Positions 6,622 through 12,875 of a stretch of DNA of 14,705 nt are shown piece by piece; the first letter of the stretch is position 1; every line of letters starts with the position of its first letter. This stretch comes from DATKZH01 sp964475955 (lineage in GTDB: Bacteria; Planctomycetota; Planctomycetia; Pirellulales; Thermoguttaceae). The stretch covers positions 1 through 14,705 of the forward strand of contig CAYYZY010000195.1 in assembly GCA_964475955.1 (NCBI GenBank). Direction: 5' to 3'. A program made the translations under genes and the position numbers. The notes beneath the pieces were generated by a model. That model did not search any database. It saw only the letters and a list, made by a program, of their open reading frames with translations, and was not told where the DNA came from.

Positions 6622-8277
6622 TCAATTGCCTTCTCGAAGCCGGTCGAGGTATTCCATCGTGTGGTCTTGGTAGCCGCGGGGGAGATGCTGCACGGTCACC
6701 GGATCGGTCGGCGTGTGCTGGGCGGCCTCGAACTGCTCGGTGATCTCCTGCTGCACCTCGCCCTTCAGGTTGGGGCCCTCCACCTCGCCGACCACCGAGG
6801 CCGCGCCGGGGCCGATTTTCATGGGGGGCCGGGTGTCGATGAAGTCGACCTCGTCCGGGGCTTCCGGCCGGTCGCCCTTGCCCCTGCCGGCCCCAAGTCC
6901 CTGGCCCTCGCCTTGGCCCTGCCCGTTGCCCATGCAGGCCTCGCAGCCCTGCCCCTGACACTGCTGGCAGTTCATCTGGTTGCGGCACTGGCCTAGTTGC
7001 TCGAGGGCGTCGCCCATCATCTCCATTTCCTCGAGCTGCTGCTGAAGCTCGCCCACGTCGGACTGGAGCTGGTCGAGCATGTCGCCCGCGTCCTGGATCT
7101 GCCCGTCTTTCATGCACTGGGCGCACTGACCGAGCTTGTCGGCCATCTTCTCGAGTTGGTTCATCTGCGGCTGTTGCTGCTGGAGCTTGTCCAACTGCTC
7201 CTGGAGTTGCTGGGCCTCTTCTTTGCGGCCACCCTGCTGGGCCTGCTCGATGCGTTTCTTCAGGTCCTCCTGCGCCTGGCGGTGGGCGTCGGCCAGGTTC
7301 TGGAGCTTCTCCTTGATCTGGTCGAGCTGCTTGGCCAACTGCTCGCGTTCCTCCTGGTTCATCTTTCCCTCGGCGAGCTTCGACTTGAGCTGCTCGAGCT
7401 CGTCGACCGCCTTCTTCAGGTTGCCCTCCTTGACGGCCTTGACGAAGTCGTCGGCCGGCCCCCGCTCGACGTCCTTCAGTTGATCGAGCTGCTTGCGGAT
7501 CTGCTCGGCGCCGCCGAGGTCCTGGCGGCGCTCCTTGAGCTGCTTGGCCAGGTCGTTGAGCTTCACCAGGGCCTTGGTGCGGTCGCCCTCCGAATTTTTG
7601 GCCATGTCCTCGGCCGCCTCTTCGAGCCGGCGGAAGAGCTCTTCGGCGTCCTTGAGCCCCTGCTTCTCGGCCTCCTTCCGCTTCTCCTCCAGCTTTCGGC
7701 GGAGCGCGTCGCTCGACTCCTCGATCTGCTTCTTGACCGCCGGGTCGGTGGTGGCCTGGGCCTCCTTCGGGGCAACGGGCGCGACCAGCAGCACGATCAG
7801 CGCCCCGATGGCCGCCGGGATCACCGGCAGAAGGATTTGCCGGCCGGGGGAAAGGGAGAAGTGCTCGCCCAGGTCGATGCGCCCCACGCGGCGCTCGGCG
7901 TCTTCCACCACCGCCTGGCCCGGCGCGGTCTGGCGATCGCCGTCCGAAAGGGTCAACGCGCTGGACACCCGCTCCTTCAAACCATAGCGGCGGTCGATCT
8001 CCAGGGCGGCGTCGACGGCGGCCTGCCCCCGGATCACGGCCCAGAGCCACGCGGCGAGGAACCCGGTCGCCGCGGCCAGCCCCAGGATGGTCAGTCCCGG
8101 GGTGACGCGGTCGCCGAACGCCTTCTCCCAGCCGAACGGCACGAAGAAGGTGTAGACCACGATCAGCCCCACCCCGATCAGCAGGCTGCCAAAACACCAC
8201 CAACCGAGCACCTTCAAGAACCGCTCCAGGCCCAACTGCCGCTGGGCCTTGCGGACCTGCCTTCGGATTTGATCCAT
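6622..8277 (-). CDS. Large coiled-coil membrane protein with Cys-X2-Cys pairs
   Basis: 551 residues from the ATG at 8277, which has AGGAG (8289-8285) 7 bases upstream. Three hydrophobic segments (about 22-46, 59-82 and 147-169) anchor the N-terminus. Residues 180-430 form a long Lys/Glu/Gln-rich coiled coil with strong heptad character, ending in Gln-rich runs around 355-375. Seven cysteines cluster as C385-X2-C388, C431, C437-X2-C440 and C445-X2-C448, the last four reading CQQCQGQGCEAC and followed by Gly/Gln repeats. This recalls the CXXCXGXG zinc repeats of DnaJ but is not a full copy. A conserved-looking C-terminus includes QHLPRGYQDHTMEYLDRLREG. Architecture is that of planctomycete membrane coiled-coil proteins often found near MoxR/DUF58 genes (compare DUF4175-type proteins), though no MoxR gene is adjacent. 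The frame is open upstream to 8484 but crosses the promoter and hairpin, so the shorter form is preferred. Confidence 0.75.
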   Translation of the reverse strand: MDQIRRQVRKAQRQLGLERFLKVLGWWCFGSLLIGVGLIVVYTFFVPFGWEKAFGDRVTPGLTILGLAAATGFLAAWLWAVIRGQAAVDAALEIDRRYGLKERVSSALTLSDGDRQTAPGQAVVEDAERRVGRIDLGEHFSLSPGRQILLPVIPAAIGALIVLLVAPVAPKEAQATTDPAVKKQIEESSDALRRKLEEKRKEAEKQGLKDAEELFRRLEEAAEDMAKNSEGDRTKALVKLNDLAKQLKERRQDLGGAEQIRKQLDQLKDVERGPADDFVKAVKEGNLKKAVDELEQLKSKLAEGKMNQEEREQLAKQLDQIKEKLQNLADAHRQAQEDLKKRIEQAQQGGRKEEAQQLQEQLDKLQQQQPQMNQLEKMADKLGQCAQCMKDGQIQDAGDMLDQLQSDVGELQQQLEEMEMMGDALEQLGQCRNQMNCQQCQGQGCEACMGNGQGQGEGQGLGAGRGKGDRPEAPDEVDFIDTRPPMKIGPGAASVVGEVEGPNLKGEVQQEITEQFEAAQHTPTDPVTVQHLPRGYQDHTMEYLDRLREGN

Positions 8278-8346
8278 GGTAAGGCTCCTGCCCAAAGGGT
8301 GACCCTCGGATGCGTGCGACGGCCGGCGCGCGAGGGCGCCTCCATC

Positions 8347-8352
8347 ATTATA
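8347..8352 (-). promoter_or_regulatory. Perfect -10 box for the coiled-coil protein gene
   Basis: The reverse strand reads ACTATAATGATGG, a consensus TATAAT about 70 bases before the ATG at 8277. No good -35 lies at 16-18 bases, so this may be an activated promoter, or only the -10 is real. Confidence 0.4.
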
Positions 8353-8411
8353 GTGCTTCTTGGCCTCAAATCGTTCCCAGACGCCGCGATTTTGCCGTAC
8401 ACCCCCCCAAC

Positions 8412-8468
8412 GTGGGACACGTTTCCAACGTGCCCACAGCCCAATGGCACGTTGGAAACGTGCGCCAC
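8412..8468. repeat. Long palindromic REP-like hairpin
   Basis: A 17-base arm (8418-8434) is perfectly complementary to 8446-8462, with an 11-base loop. The outer bases GTGG/CCAC extend the symmetry to 57 bases. The arm itself contains CACGTT-TCC-AACGTG, a nested palindrome. It lies between the divergent promoters of the coiled-coil and ceramidase-like genes. It resembles a dispersed REP-type sequence; copy number could not be checked. Confidence 0.65.
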
Positions 8469-8470
8469 AA

Positions 8471-8493
8471 GATGCGCGCACCACGCGCGCATC
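8471..8493. repeat. Second perfect hairpin, 9-bp GC stem
   Basis: GATGCGCGC (8471-8479) and GCGCGCATC (8485-8493) form a perfect 9-bp stem with the loop ACCAC. It begins 3 bases after the preceding palindrome. There is no T-run on either side, so it is not a classical intrinsic terminator. Confidence 0.55.
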
Positions 8494-8796
8494 ATCACCG
8501 CCAAAGACTCTATCCTGGGAGTTGCGGCCGGCCCGAACGGACCGCGGGAACCCACGACTTTGCCCCCGGCTGGAACGCGAACGCCCTCGGTCCCGACAGC
8601 CGGCAGTTCCTTGGCGTCAGGCGAGAGGTCGCTTGGGCACCCGACGCCGACCCTCGCCGTGCGGCCTACTACTCCCCAGATGCAGCGGTTATGCTTGGGC
8701 TGTGCCTTCGGCGCCGCTCGAGGCCGCAATCCGTTCGGCGGTTTCCCACCGAAAGGAGCAAACGTAAAGAGAAAAGCAGCATGAAAGGACGACAAA
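8494..8796 (+). other. Leader region of the ceramidase-like gene
   Basis: About 300 bases without a supported gene. Several frames are open but give low-complexity translations. TATGCT (8690-8695) is a possible -10 box with no convincing -35. AAGGA (8785-8789), 7 bases before the ATG at 8797, is the likely ribosome site of the next gene. Confidence 0.45.
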
Positions 8797-10281
8797 ATGG
8801 ACACGATGGCCCGGCACCGACACGCGACCGTTACGGCCCTTCCCCGAATCGCGGCCGCATTCTGCGCCACGGTCGCCGTACTGGCGGCCTGCGCGGCCTC
8901 AGGCGCGGAGCTGTGGATCGGGGCGGCCGCGGCCGACATCACGCCCGATGAGCCCGTCCCCTTGACCGGCTACCGAAGCGTGCGGCTGTCGAAGAGCGTG
9001 CACAGCCGCTGCACGGCCAACGTGCTGGCGCTGGAGGCTCGCGACGGCGACCGGGTCGTCGATCGGGCCATCCTCGTGGCGTGCGACCTGTGCGTGATTC
9101 GCCCCGGCATCCAGGAAGGGTTCCGCAAGCACATAGCGGGTCGACTGCCGGACTTCGACGCCGAAAAGCTCTTCCTGGCCGCGACGCACACGCACGCCGC
9201 GCCGGTGCTGCTGCAAGACCGTTACCAGGGCTACGGCGACGCCATGCAGCCCAAGGAGTACGTCCCCTTCCTGTACGAGCGCATGGGCGACGCGGTGGTC
9301 GAGGCCTGGCAGAATCGCGCCGTCGGCTCTTTCGCCTACGGCCTGGGCCACGCCGTGGTCGCGTGCAACCGCCGGGCGGTCTTCCGCGACGGCTCGGCCG
9401 TGATGTACGGCAAGACGAACACGCCCGATTTCCTCGGCATCGAAGGTTACGAGGACCACGCGGTCGACGTGCTCCTCTTCTACGACAACGAGGAAAGGCT
9501 CAAGGCGACGGCGATCACGGTGGCCTGCCCGGCGCAGTCGGTCCGCGGCAGTTCCTTAAGCGCCGACTTCTGGCACGACGTGCGCGAGCGGCTCCGTGAG
9601 CGGCACGGCGACGACCTGTGCGTGCTCGGCTTCTGCGGCGCCGCGGGCGATCAGTCGCCGCACCTCCTCTTTCGCAAGGCGAGCAAAGCGCGCATGGACA
9701 AGCTGCGCGGCCTGACGCGAACGCAGGAACTCGGGCGCCGCATCGCCGCGGCGTTCGACGACGTGGCGAGCGTCGTCCGCAAAGACCTGCGCAGCGACCT
9801 GCGATTCGTCCACCGCGTGGAGCGCTTCAACGTGCCGGGTCGCAAGGTCACCGAGGCCGAGTACGCCCGGGCGAAGGCGCTCCACGACCCGTTGGCCGCT
9901 AAGGAGAAGCTCGTCGGCCCGGACTATTGGAACATGAACTTCTACAAGCTGACGATGGACCGCTACGAAGCGCAGCAGGAGGCCGACCCGCAGTACCCGG
10001 TCGAGATGCACGTACTCCGCCTCGACGACGTGGCGATCGCCACGAATCCGTTCGAGCTGTACCTCGACTACGGCGTGCAGATCCAGGCGCGCAGCCCGGC
10101 CGTGCAAACCGTGCTGATCCAACTGGCCAGCCCCAGGGATTTCGGCTACTACGTGCCGACGCCCAAGGCGCTTGAGGGGGGCGGCTACAGCGCGATCGTC
10201 GAGCAGAGCCTGGTCGGTCCCGAAGGGGGACAGGCGCTGGTGGAGAAGACCGTGGCGGCGATCGAAGCGACCTGGAAGTGA
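8797..10281 (+). CDS. Exported neutral/alkaline ceramidase-like hydrolase
   Basis: 494 residues. The family (neutral/alkaline non-lysosomal ceramidase N-terminal domain) contains zinc amidases that cleave N-acyl sphingosine; many bacterial members have unknown substrates. The mature protein begins with the typical IGAAAADITPDEPVPLTGY (about 41-59). The zinc-site motif ATHTHAAP gives H131 and H133. Further family blocks are CNRRAVFRDG (190-199), DHAVDVLLF (220-228), VACPAQS (242-248), SADFWHDVRERL (255-266) and FCGAAGDQSPHL (279-290). The CPAQ block replaces the CHPT type of true ceramidases, which places it in a divergent planctomycete-type subfamily. The signal sequence (about 14-37) contains LAAC at 29-32, which fits a lipobox, although ordinary cleavage after ASGA is also possible. 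The start is chosen for AAGGA 7 bases upstream; a second in-frame ATG is at 8806. Monocistronic, divergent from the coiled-coil gene. Substrate not inferable. Confidence 0.8.
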   Translation: MDTMARHRHATVTALPRIAAAFCATVAVLAACAASGAELWIGAAAADITPDEPVPLTGYRSVRLSKSVHSRCTANVLALEARDGDRVVDRAILVACDLCVIRPGIQEGFRKHIAGRLPDFDAEKLFLAATHTHAAPVLLQDRYQGYGDAMQPKEYVPFLYERMGDAVVEAWQNRAVGSFAYGLGHAVVACNRRAVFRDGSAVMYGKTNTPDFLGIEGYEDHAVDVLLFYDNEERLKATAITVACPAQSVRGSSLSADFWHDVRERLRERHGDDLCVLGFCGAAGDQSPHLLFRKASKARMDKLRGLTRTQELGRRIAAAFDDVASVVRKDLRSDLRFVHRVERFNVPGRKVTEAEYARAKALHDPLAAKEKLVGPDYWNMNFYKLTMDRYEAQQEADPQYPVEMHVLRLDDVAIATNPFELYLDYGVQIQARSPAVQTVLIQLASPRDFGYYVPTPKALEGGGYSAIVEQSLVGPEGGQALVEKTVAAIEATWK

Positions 10282-10533
10282 GCCCCCCGGCCGGGCCCTC
10301 GGCCGGCGGCACGCAGGAGGAATGCCTTGACGGAGCACCCGCACGCCGGTAACGTCTAATATGATAGCGCAGGTTCGACTCGGATGCGGGATTCGGCAGC
10401 CTGGAGCGGTGTCCAGATTTCCCAAATGATTGCGCGTTTTGCCCCGCTTCACGTCGAAGTCGGCCGTTGGTCGATCTTGCGCTGTAGTACTAATAGGCTA
10501 TCCTATGGCTCCGTCGATCTTCGCTTGTCGGGC

Positions 10534-10596
10534 TCGTAGTGACCGCATTCATGCGGTCCAAACTGAAAGGGGACCCGATGAATCGGGGCACTACGA
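10534..10596. repeat. Twin-hairpin REP/BIME-like element
   Basis: A 63-base element with three nested stems. The outer 8-base inverted repeat is TCGTAGTG (10534-10541) and CACTACGA (10589-10596). The left hairpin is CCGCAT-TC-ATGCGG (10543-10556). The right hairpin is CCCGAT-GA-ATCGGG (10574-10587). All three stems are perfect, and the two arms have the same 6-2-6 layout with different stem bases. An extra GGTCC/GGACC pairing (10555-10559 with 10571-10575) is an alternative fold. This is the layout of a REP doublet moved by a RAYT-type transposase. Confidence 0.65.
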
Positions 10597-10799
10597 ACCA
10601 TCCGATGTGCCATTCGAAGATTGACAAAGCACTCAACCGGGGACCGGCTCCCGGTGGTTGTGAAGCGAGAATCCACTTGCATAAGATGTACGCTGCCGGG
10701 CCCCCCTTTTCGCATGGCCTCTAAGTCGATTGAGGGGAGTGCATTTGTCAAAATAGGCAACGCAGGAATTTCACAGAAACACGCACGGCATCCGCAGCG

Positions 10800-10828
10800 T
10801 TGAAAAGTCGCGGGCCGCATGATAAGCT
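10800..10828 (+). promoter_or_regulatory. Possible tRNA-Ser promoter
   Basis: TTGAAA (10800-10805) is a good -35. The downstream ATGATAAGCT offers only imperfect -10 choices (GATAAG at 15-base spacing, TAAGCT at 17). Position, about 40-65 bases before the tRNA, is right. Confidence 0.3.
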
Positions 10829-10867
10829 CGTAGTAAACCATTGCTGTGCCGTAATTTCGGTACCGCC

Positions 10868-10950
10868 GGAGGGTACGCGAATTGGTTAGCAGCCTGACTC
10901 GAAATCAGGTGCGGTGCAAACCGTTGAGGGTTCGAGTCCCTTGCCCTCCG
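10868..10950 (+). tRNA. tRNA-Ser (anticodon CGA)
   Basis: Reads UCG codons. Acceptor stem GGAGGGT (10868-10874) pairs with GCCCTCC (10943-10949); the discriminator is G10950, and CCA is not encoded. The anticodon stem CCTGA/TCAGG (10893-10897, 10905-10909) encloses the loop CTCGAAA with anticodon CGA at 10900-10902. The long variable arm (CGGT-GCAA-ACCG region, about 10911-10922) is diagnostic of class II tRNAs such as Ser. The T-arm contains GGGTTCGAGTCCC. The 3' half serves as the integration site of the adjoining element, whose integrase gene ends inside it. Confidence 0.93.
10905..10950. other. Candidate attachment site (attL) in the tRNA-Ser 3' half
   Basis: Tyrosine integrases commonly use tRNA 3' halves. 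Here the integrase gene faces and overlaps the 3' half of tRNA-Ser, and the replication and excision genes lie on the same side, so the crossover should fall within or near this segment. The tRNA is intact, as expected when the element carries a restoring copy. The partner site (attR) would be a partial copy of this sequence beyond the right edge, so core boundaries cannot be defined here. Confidence 0.6.
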
Positions 10951-12227
10951 CTAGGTGTTAAAAAACCATCGCTCACGGCCTCGCAAACACTGGCGTTTGC
11001 GGGGCTTTCTGTCGCTCTTGCTGAGCCCTGAGGAGCCCTGACGTGCGGTGAGTGTGCCGGATTCTGTGCCGGCCCCTTTGCCCCATCCCCGAACGTCGGC
11101 AGGGCTCCGGTCGCCTCCCGGACGGCCCGCTCGTAATGGTCGGAGGTCACCTGCCGGTAGTGACCATCAGCGATCCGCTCGGTGTGGCCCAACCAGGCGG
11201 CCGCCACATGCGAGGGATACCGGTCGGCAAGCTCGGTCGCCCTGGTCGCTCGGAAGTTCTGCCAGAGCCGAGGCCACGGCTGTAGGCCGGCCTTGAGGAT
11301 CGCCCGTTCCAGCCACGTCCGCAGGTTCTTCTTCCCGGTACGGATCGAAGGGAAGATCCAGAACGCCCCCTCTGGGGCGGCTTCCCAGGCTTCCTGGAGG
11401 AACGGAAGGACCTCGGGGAAGACCGGGCAGACCCGCTTGTCTCCACCTCGATGCCTTTTTGTCTTCGGGCTGGTGATGATAATCCGCTGGCCTTCCCAGT
11501 CGACGTCAGTCCACCTCAACGGATGGACTTCCGAAGGGACGCGGATGCCCAGGTATCTCGCGAAGACCAACAGCAGCCGATACTCGGGGCCGTGACACTG
11601 ATCGAGCAGCGCATCGACGGCCTCGCGCGGGATGAAGAACTTCCGTTCAGGGACCGAGACCACGGTGCCGACCAGGGAGGCGAAGGGGTCGTCAGGGATC
11701 AGCTTCCGGCGCACCGCAACTGAGAAGAACCGTTTCGCAAACTGGCTCCGCTTGCGGATCGTGTTCTCGGCCAGCTTCTGGTCGGCCTTGAGCCAAGCCG
11801 CCCAGTCGTCCGCGTCCTGGGGCGTGATGGTCCGGATGTTCTTCGCCTCGCCGAAGAACGCGACCAGGTTGCGTCGGGTATGCCCCCAGACCTCGATGGT
11901 CGAATCGGTCACGTCACCGCGTCGTCGGCGGTGCTCGATGTACTCGTCGAGGAACGGCCCCAGCAGCACGGCCCGGTCCGCTTCGATCAGCCCCGCCCTG
12001 GCCAGCCGGTCTCGTAACGTGGAATCGATTCCCTTCAGCCATTCCGCTGTCTGGCCGTCGATCGGCGAACCCAGGCGTTTCGATTCGATCAACCGCTCGA
12101 TCATGTTGCGAGTGGTTTCCGCGTTCTTCTTGGCACACCTGCCCGTGCGGATCGTGCGCCGCTTCTTGGTGCTCGGGCAGGTAAACAGGATTCGCCAGCC
12201 GTGACCGTCCGGTGAGAGAGACGCCAT
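10905..12227 (-). CDS. Tyrosine recombinase / integrase
   Basis: 440 residues. Catalyses site-specific integration and excision of the element at tRNA-Ser. The N-terminal arm and core-binding (SAM-like) domain covers about residues 85-185 (FLDEYIEHRRRRGDVTDSTI ... ENTIRKRSQFAKRFFSVAV). The catalytic domain covers about 200-370 with R229 in YLGIRVPSEVHPLRW, K255 in SPKTKRH, R326 in QNFRATR, H348 in WLGHT and nucleophile Y357 in GHYRQV. The usual His of the H-X-X-R box is Gln (Q323). The segment after about 375 is low-complexity, and the last 14 residues (GGQGTRTLNGLHRT) and the stop are encoded by the tRNA-Ser complement. The ATG at 12227 lies 2 bases after the stop of the XRE gene, so the two are probably cotranscribed and coupled. 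Confidence 0.9.
   Translation of the reverse strand: MASLSPDGHGWRILFTCPSTKKRRTIRTGRCAKKNAETTRNMIERLIESKRLGSPIDGQTAEWLKGIDSTLRDRLARAGLIEADRAVLLGPFLDEYIEHRRRRGDVTDSTIEVWGHTRRNLVAFFGEAKNIRTITPQDADDWAAWLKADQKLAENTIRKRSQFAKRFFSVAVRRKLIPDDPFASLVGTVVSVPERKFFIPREAVDALLDQCHGPEYRLLLVFARYLGIRVPSEVHPLRWTDVDWEGQRIIITSPKTKRHRGGDKRVCPVFPEVLPFLQEAWEAAPEGAFWIFPSIRTGKKNLRTWLERAILKAGLQPWPRLWQNFRATRATELADRYPSHVAAAWLGHTERIADGHYRQVTSDHYERAVREATGALPTFGDGAKGPAQNPAHSPHVRAPQGSARATESPANASVCEAVSDGFLTPSGGQGTRTLNGLHRT
10978..11010 (+). terminator. Intrinsic terminator after tRNA-Ser
   Basis: An 11-base stem, 10978-10988 with 10995-11005 (one G-T wobble), and a 6-base loop, followed by TTTCT. It starts 28 bases after the tRNA and is oriented to end the tRNA transcript. 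It lies inside the antisense 3' coding region of the integrase, so one DNA segment serves both. Confidence 0.65.
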
Positions 12228-12229
12228 CG

Positions 12230-12457
12230 CTACCCGCCTTTCTTCGCACGTTGTCGCCTGTCCCGCGCAACAAGCTCCAGCCCCAAGTCCGCAACCAGCA
12301 GGTCCACGTTGTGTATCGAGAGCCCGCCCCCGCCAACGACGAACCGGGAAAGCGTGGACTCGGGAATCCCCGTTCTCCGGGAGATCGCGTATCGGCTCGT
12401 TCCGCTCTCGCGGACCGCCCGCCTCAATCGTTCGCTGAATGCCTCGTTATTCGCCAT
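12230..12457 (-). CDS. Small XRE/Cro-CI-type HTH regulator
   Basis: 75 residues, essentially one helix-turn-helix domain: FSERLRRAVRESG, SRYAISRRTGIPESTLSRFV (residues about 21-40, the HTH with Gly at the turn), then LSIHNVDLLVADLGLELV and a basic tail RDRRQRAKKGG. Proteins of this type are transcriptional regulators of phages and integrative elements; here it probably controls integration/excision genes. The ATG at 12457 sits at the predicted transcription start of its own promoter, implying a leaderless message. It is followed 2 bases later by the integrase. Specific operators are not obvious. Confidence 0.82.
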   Translation of the reverse strand: MANNEAFSERLRRAVRESGTSRYAISRRTGIPESTLSRFVVGGGGLSIHNVDLLVADLGLELVARDRRQRAKKGG

Positions 12458-12463
12458 GCGTCC

Positions 12464-12491
12464 ATTCTAGCCTTTACTTCGATTCGTGCAA
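12464..12491 (-). promoter_or_regulatory. Promoter of the XRE-integrase pair, leaderless layout
   Basis: On the reverse strand TTGCAC (12491-12486), a 16-base spacer and TAGAAT (12469-12464). The -10 ends 6 bases before the ATG at 12457, so transcription should begin at or within a base or two of the start codon. The promoter lies in the 47-base gap after the excisionase gene. Confidence 0.5.
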
Positions 12492-12504
12492 GTGGCGTCT
12501 GTGT

Positions 12505-12780
12505 TCATGCTTCATTCTCCTCAGCCCAGTCCCGCAGGGCCTCCGGGCGGAAGAGGACCAAGCCGTCGAGCTTCACCGAGGGCAGCCCCGCGGTTTGCCG
12601 AAGACGATCGATCGTCGACGGGGATACCCCCAGGGCCTCGGCCGCCTCCCGCTTGTTCAAAAGGACTCGTCCCGGCGACTCGCACCCCCGTTCGTCGCGC
12701 AGTCGTTGCACCGTCTCGACCACGGCCATTTGGACGAGGGGCCGGAGGGAGTCTTCGTCGAACTCAATGTGCACACTCAT
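12505..12780 (-). CDS. Excisionase-like winged helix-turn-helix protein
   Basis: 91 residues from the ATG at 12780. The C-terminal half carries a MerR/AlpA-type HTH as in excisionases: LLNKREAAEALGVSPSTIDRLR (about 40-61), then the wing LPSVKLDGLVLFRPEALRDW. The family binds DNA and directs excision or regulates integrase. The acidic N-terminus (VHIEFDEDSLRPLV) is not recognised. A TTG at 12801 would add seven residues (LRKVKRD) and would overlap the stop of the possible small ORF at 12798-12875 (TTGA), so it is a serious alternative. Neither start has an ideal ribosome site. It lies between the primase-helicase and XRE genes on the same strand. Confidence 0.75.
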   Translation of the reverse strand: MSVHIEFDEDSLRPLVQMAVVETVQRLRDERGCESPGRVLLNKREAAEALGVSPSTIDRLRQTAGLPSVKLDGLVLFRPEALRDWAEENEA

Positions 12781-12797
12781 GTCCCGTTTCACTTTCC

Positions 12798-12875
12798 TCA
12801 ACTCGCCAGCCGTTTCAAGGCCAAAGTGTCCTTCTCTCGGGGCCGTGGTGGTCGTCGTGAAAGTCGAACTGTCAT
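12798..12875 (-). CDS. Possible 25-residue ORF linking primase-helicase and excisionase
   Basis: The ATG (12875-12873) overlaps the primase-helicase stop TGA (12874-12872) as ATGA. The 25-codon frame ends in TGA at 12800-12798, which overlaps a TTG start option of the excisionase gene as TTGA. The peptide is basic (RLSRRPPRPREK near the front). Back-to-back start-stop overlaps suggest translational coupling through the gap, but the peptide has no recognised homologue and chance is possible. Confidence 0.25.
   Translation of the reverse strand: MTVRLSRRPPRPREKDTLALKRLAS

Larger units (their letters stand above)
10282..10867. other. Gene-free spacer before the tRNA
   Basis: 586 bases with no supported gene. 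A GC hairpin (CCGGCC/GGCCGG, 10287-10306) right after the ceramidase-like stop could halt transcription but has no T-run. The twin-hairpin element is at 10534-10596. A weaker imperfect stem (CAACC...GGTTG) lies about 10634-10660. The two open frames here (forward 10430-10624, reverse 10503-10841) both read through the hairpin element and look like no known protein. Confidence 0.55.

Noticed and set aside
6290..8203. 637-codon reverse-strand frame in another phase of the coiled-coil gene
   Set aside because: Arg/Gly/Pro-rich out-of-frame shadow; the chosen frame has a ribosome site, membrane helices and a coherent coiled coil.
6997..8784. 595-codon forward frame opposite the coiled-coil gene
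   Set aside because: Leu-rich translation is the complement of Gln/Lys/Glu codons and continues through two hairpins into an intergenic region.
10287..10306. Intrinsic terminator after the ceramidase-like gene
   Set aside because: A GC hairpin exists but no T-run follows; it is mentioned only as a possible structure.
9556..10452. 298-codon reverse-strand frame opposite the ceramidase-like gene
   Set aside because: No motifs; typical GC-rich shadow of a real gene.
10534..10596. Possible CRISPR repeats
   Set aside because: Only one pair of hairpins with different stem sequences, with no regularly spaced direct repeats.
10634..10660. Hairpin around the CCGGGGACCGGCTCCCGG region
   Set aside because: Only 5 outer base pairs with poor inner pairing; too weak to call a separate element.
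10503..10841. 112-codon reverse-strand frame before the tRNA
   Set aside because: It is open only by reading through the twin-hairpin element, and the translation resembles nothing known.
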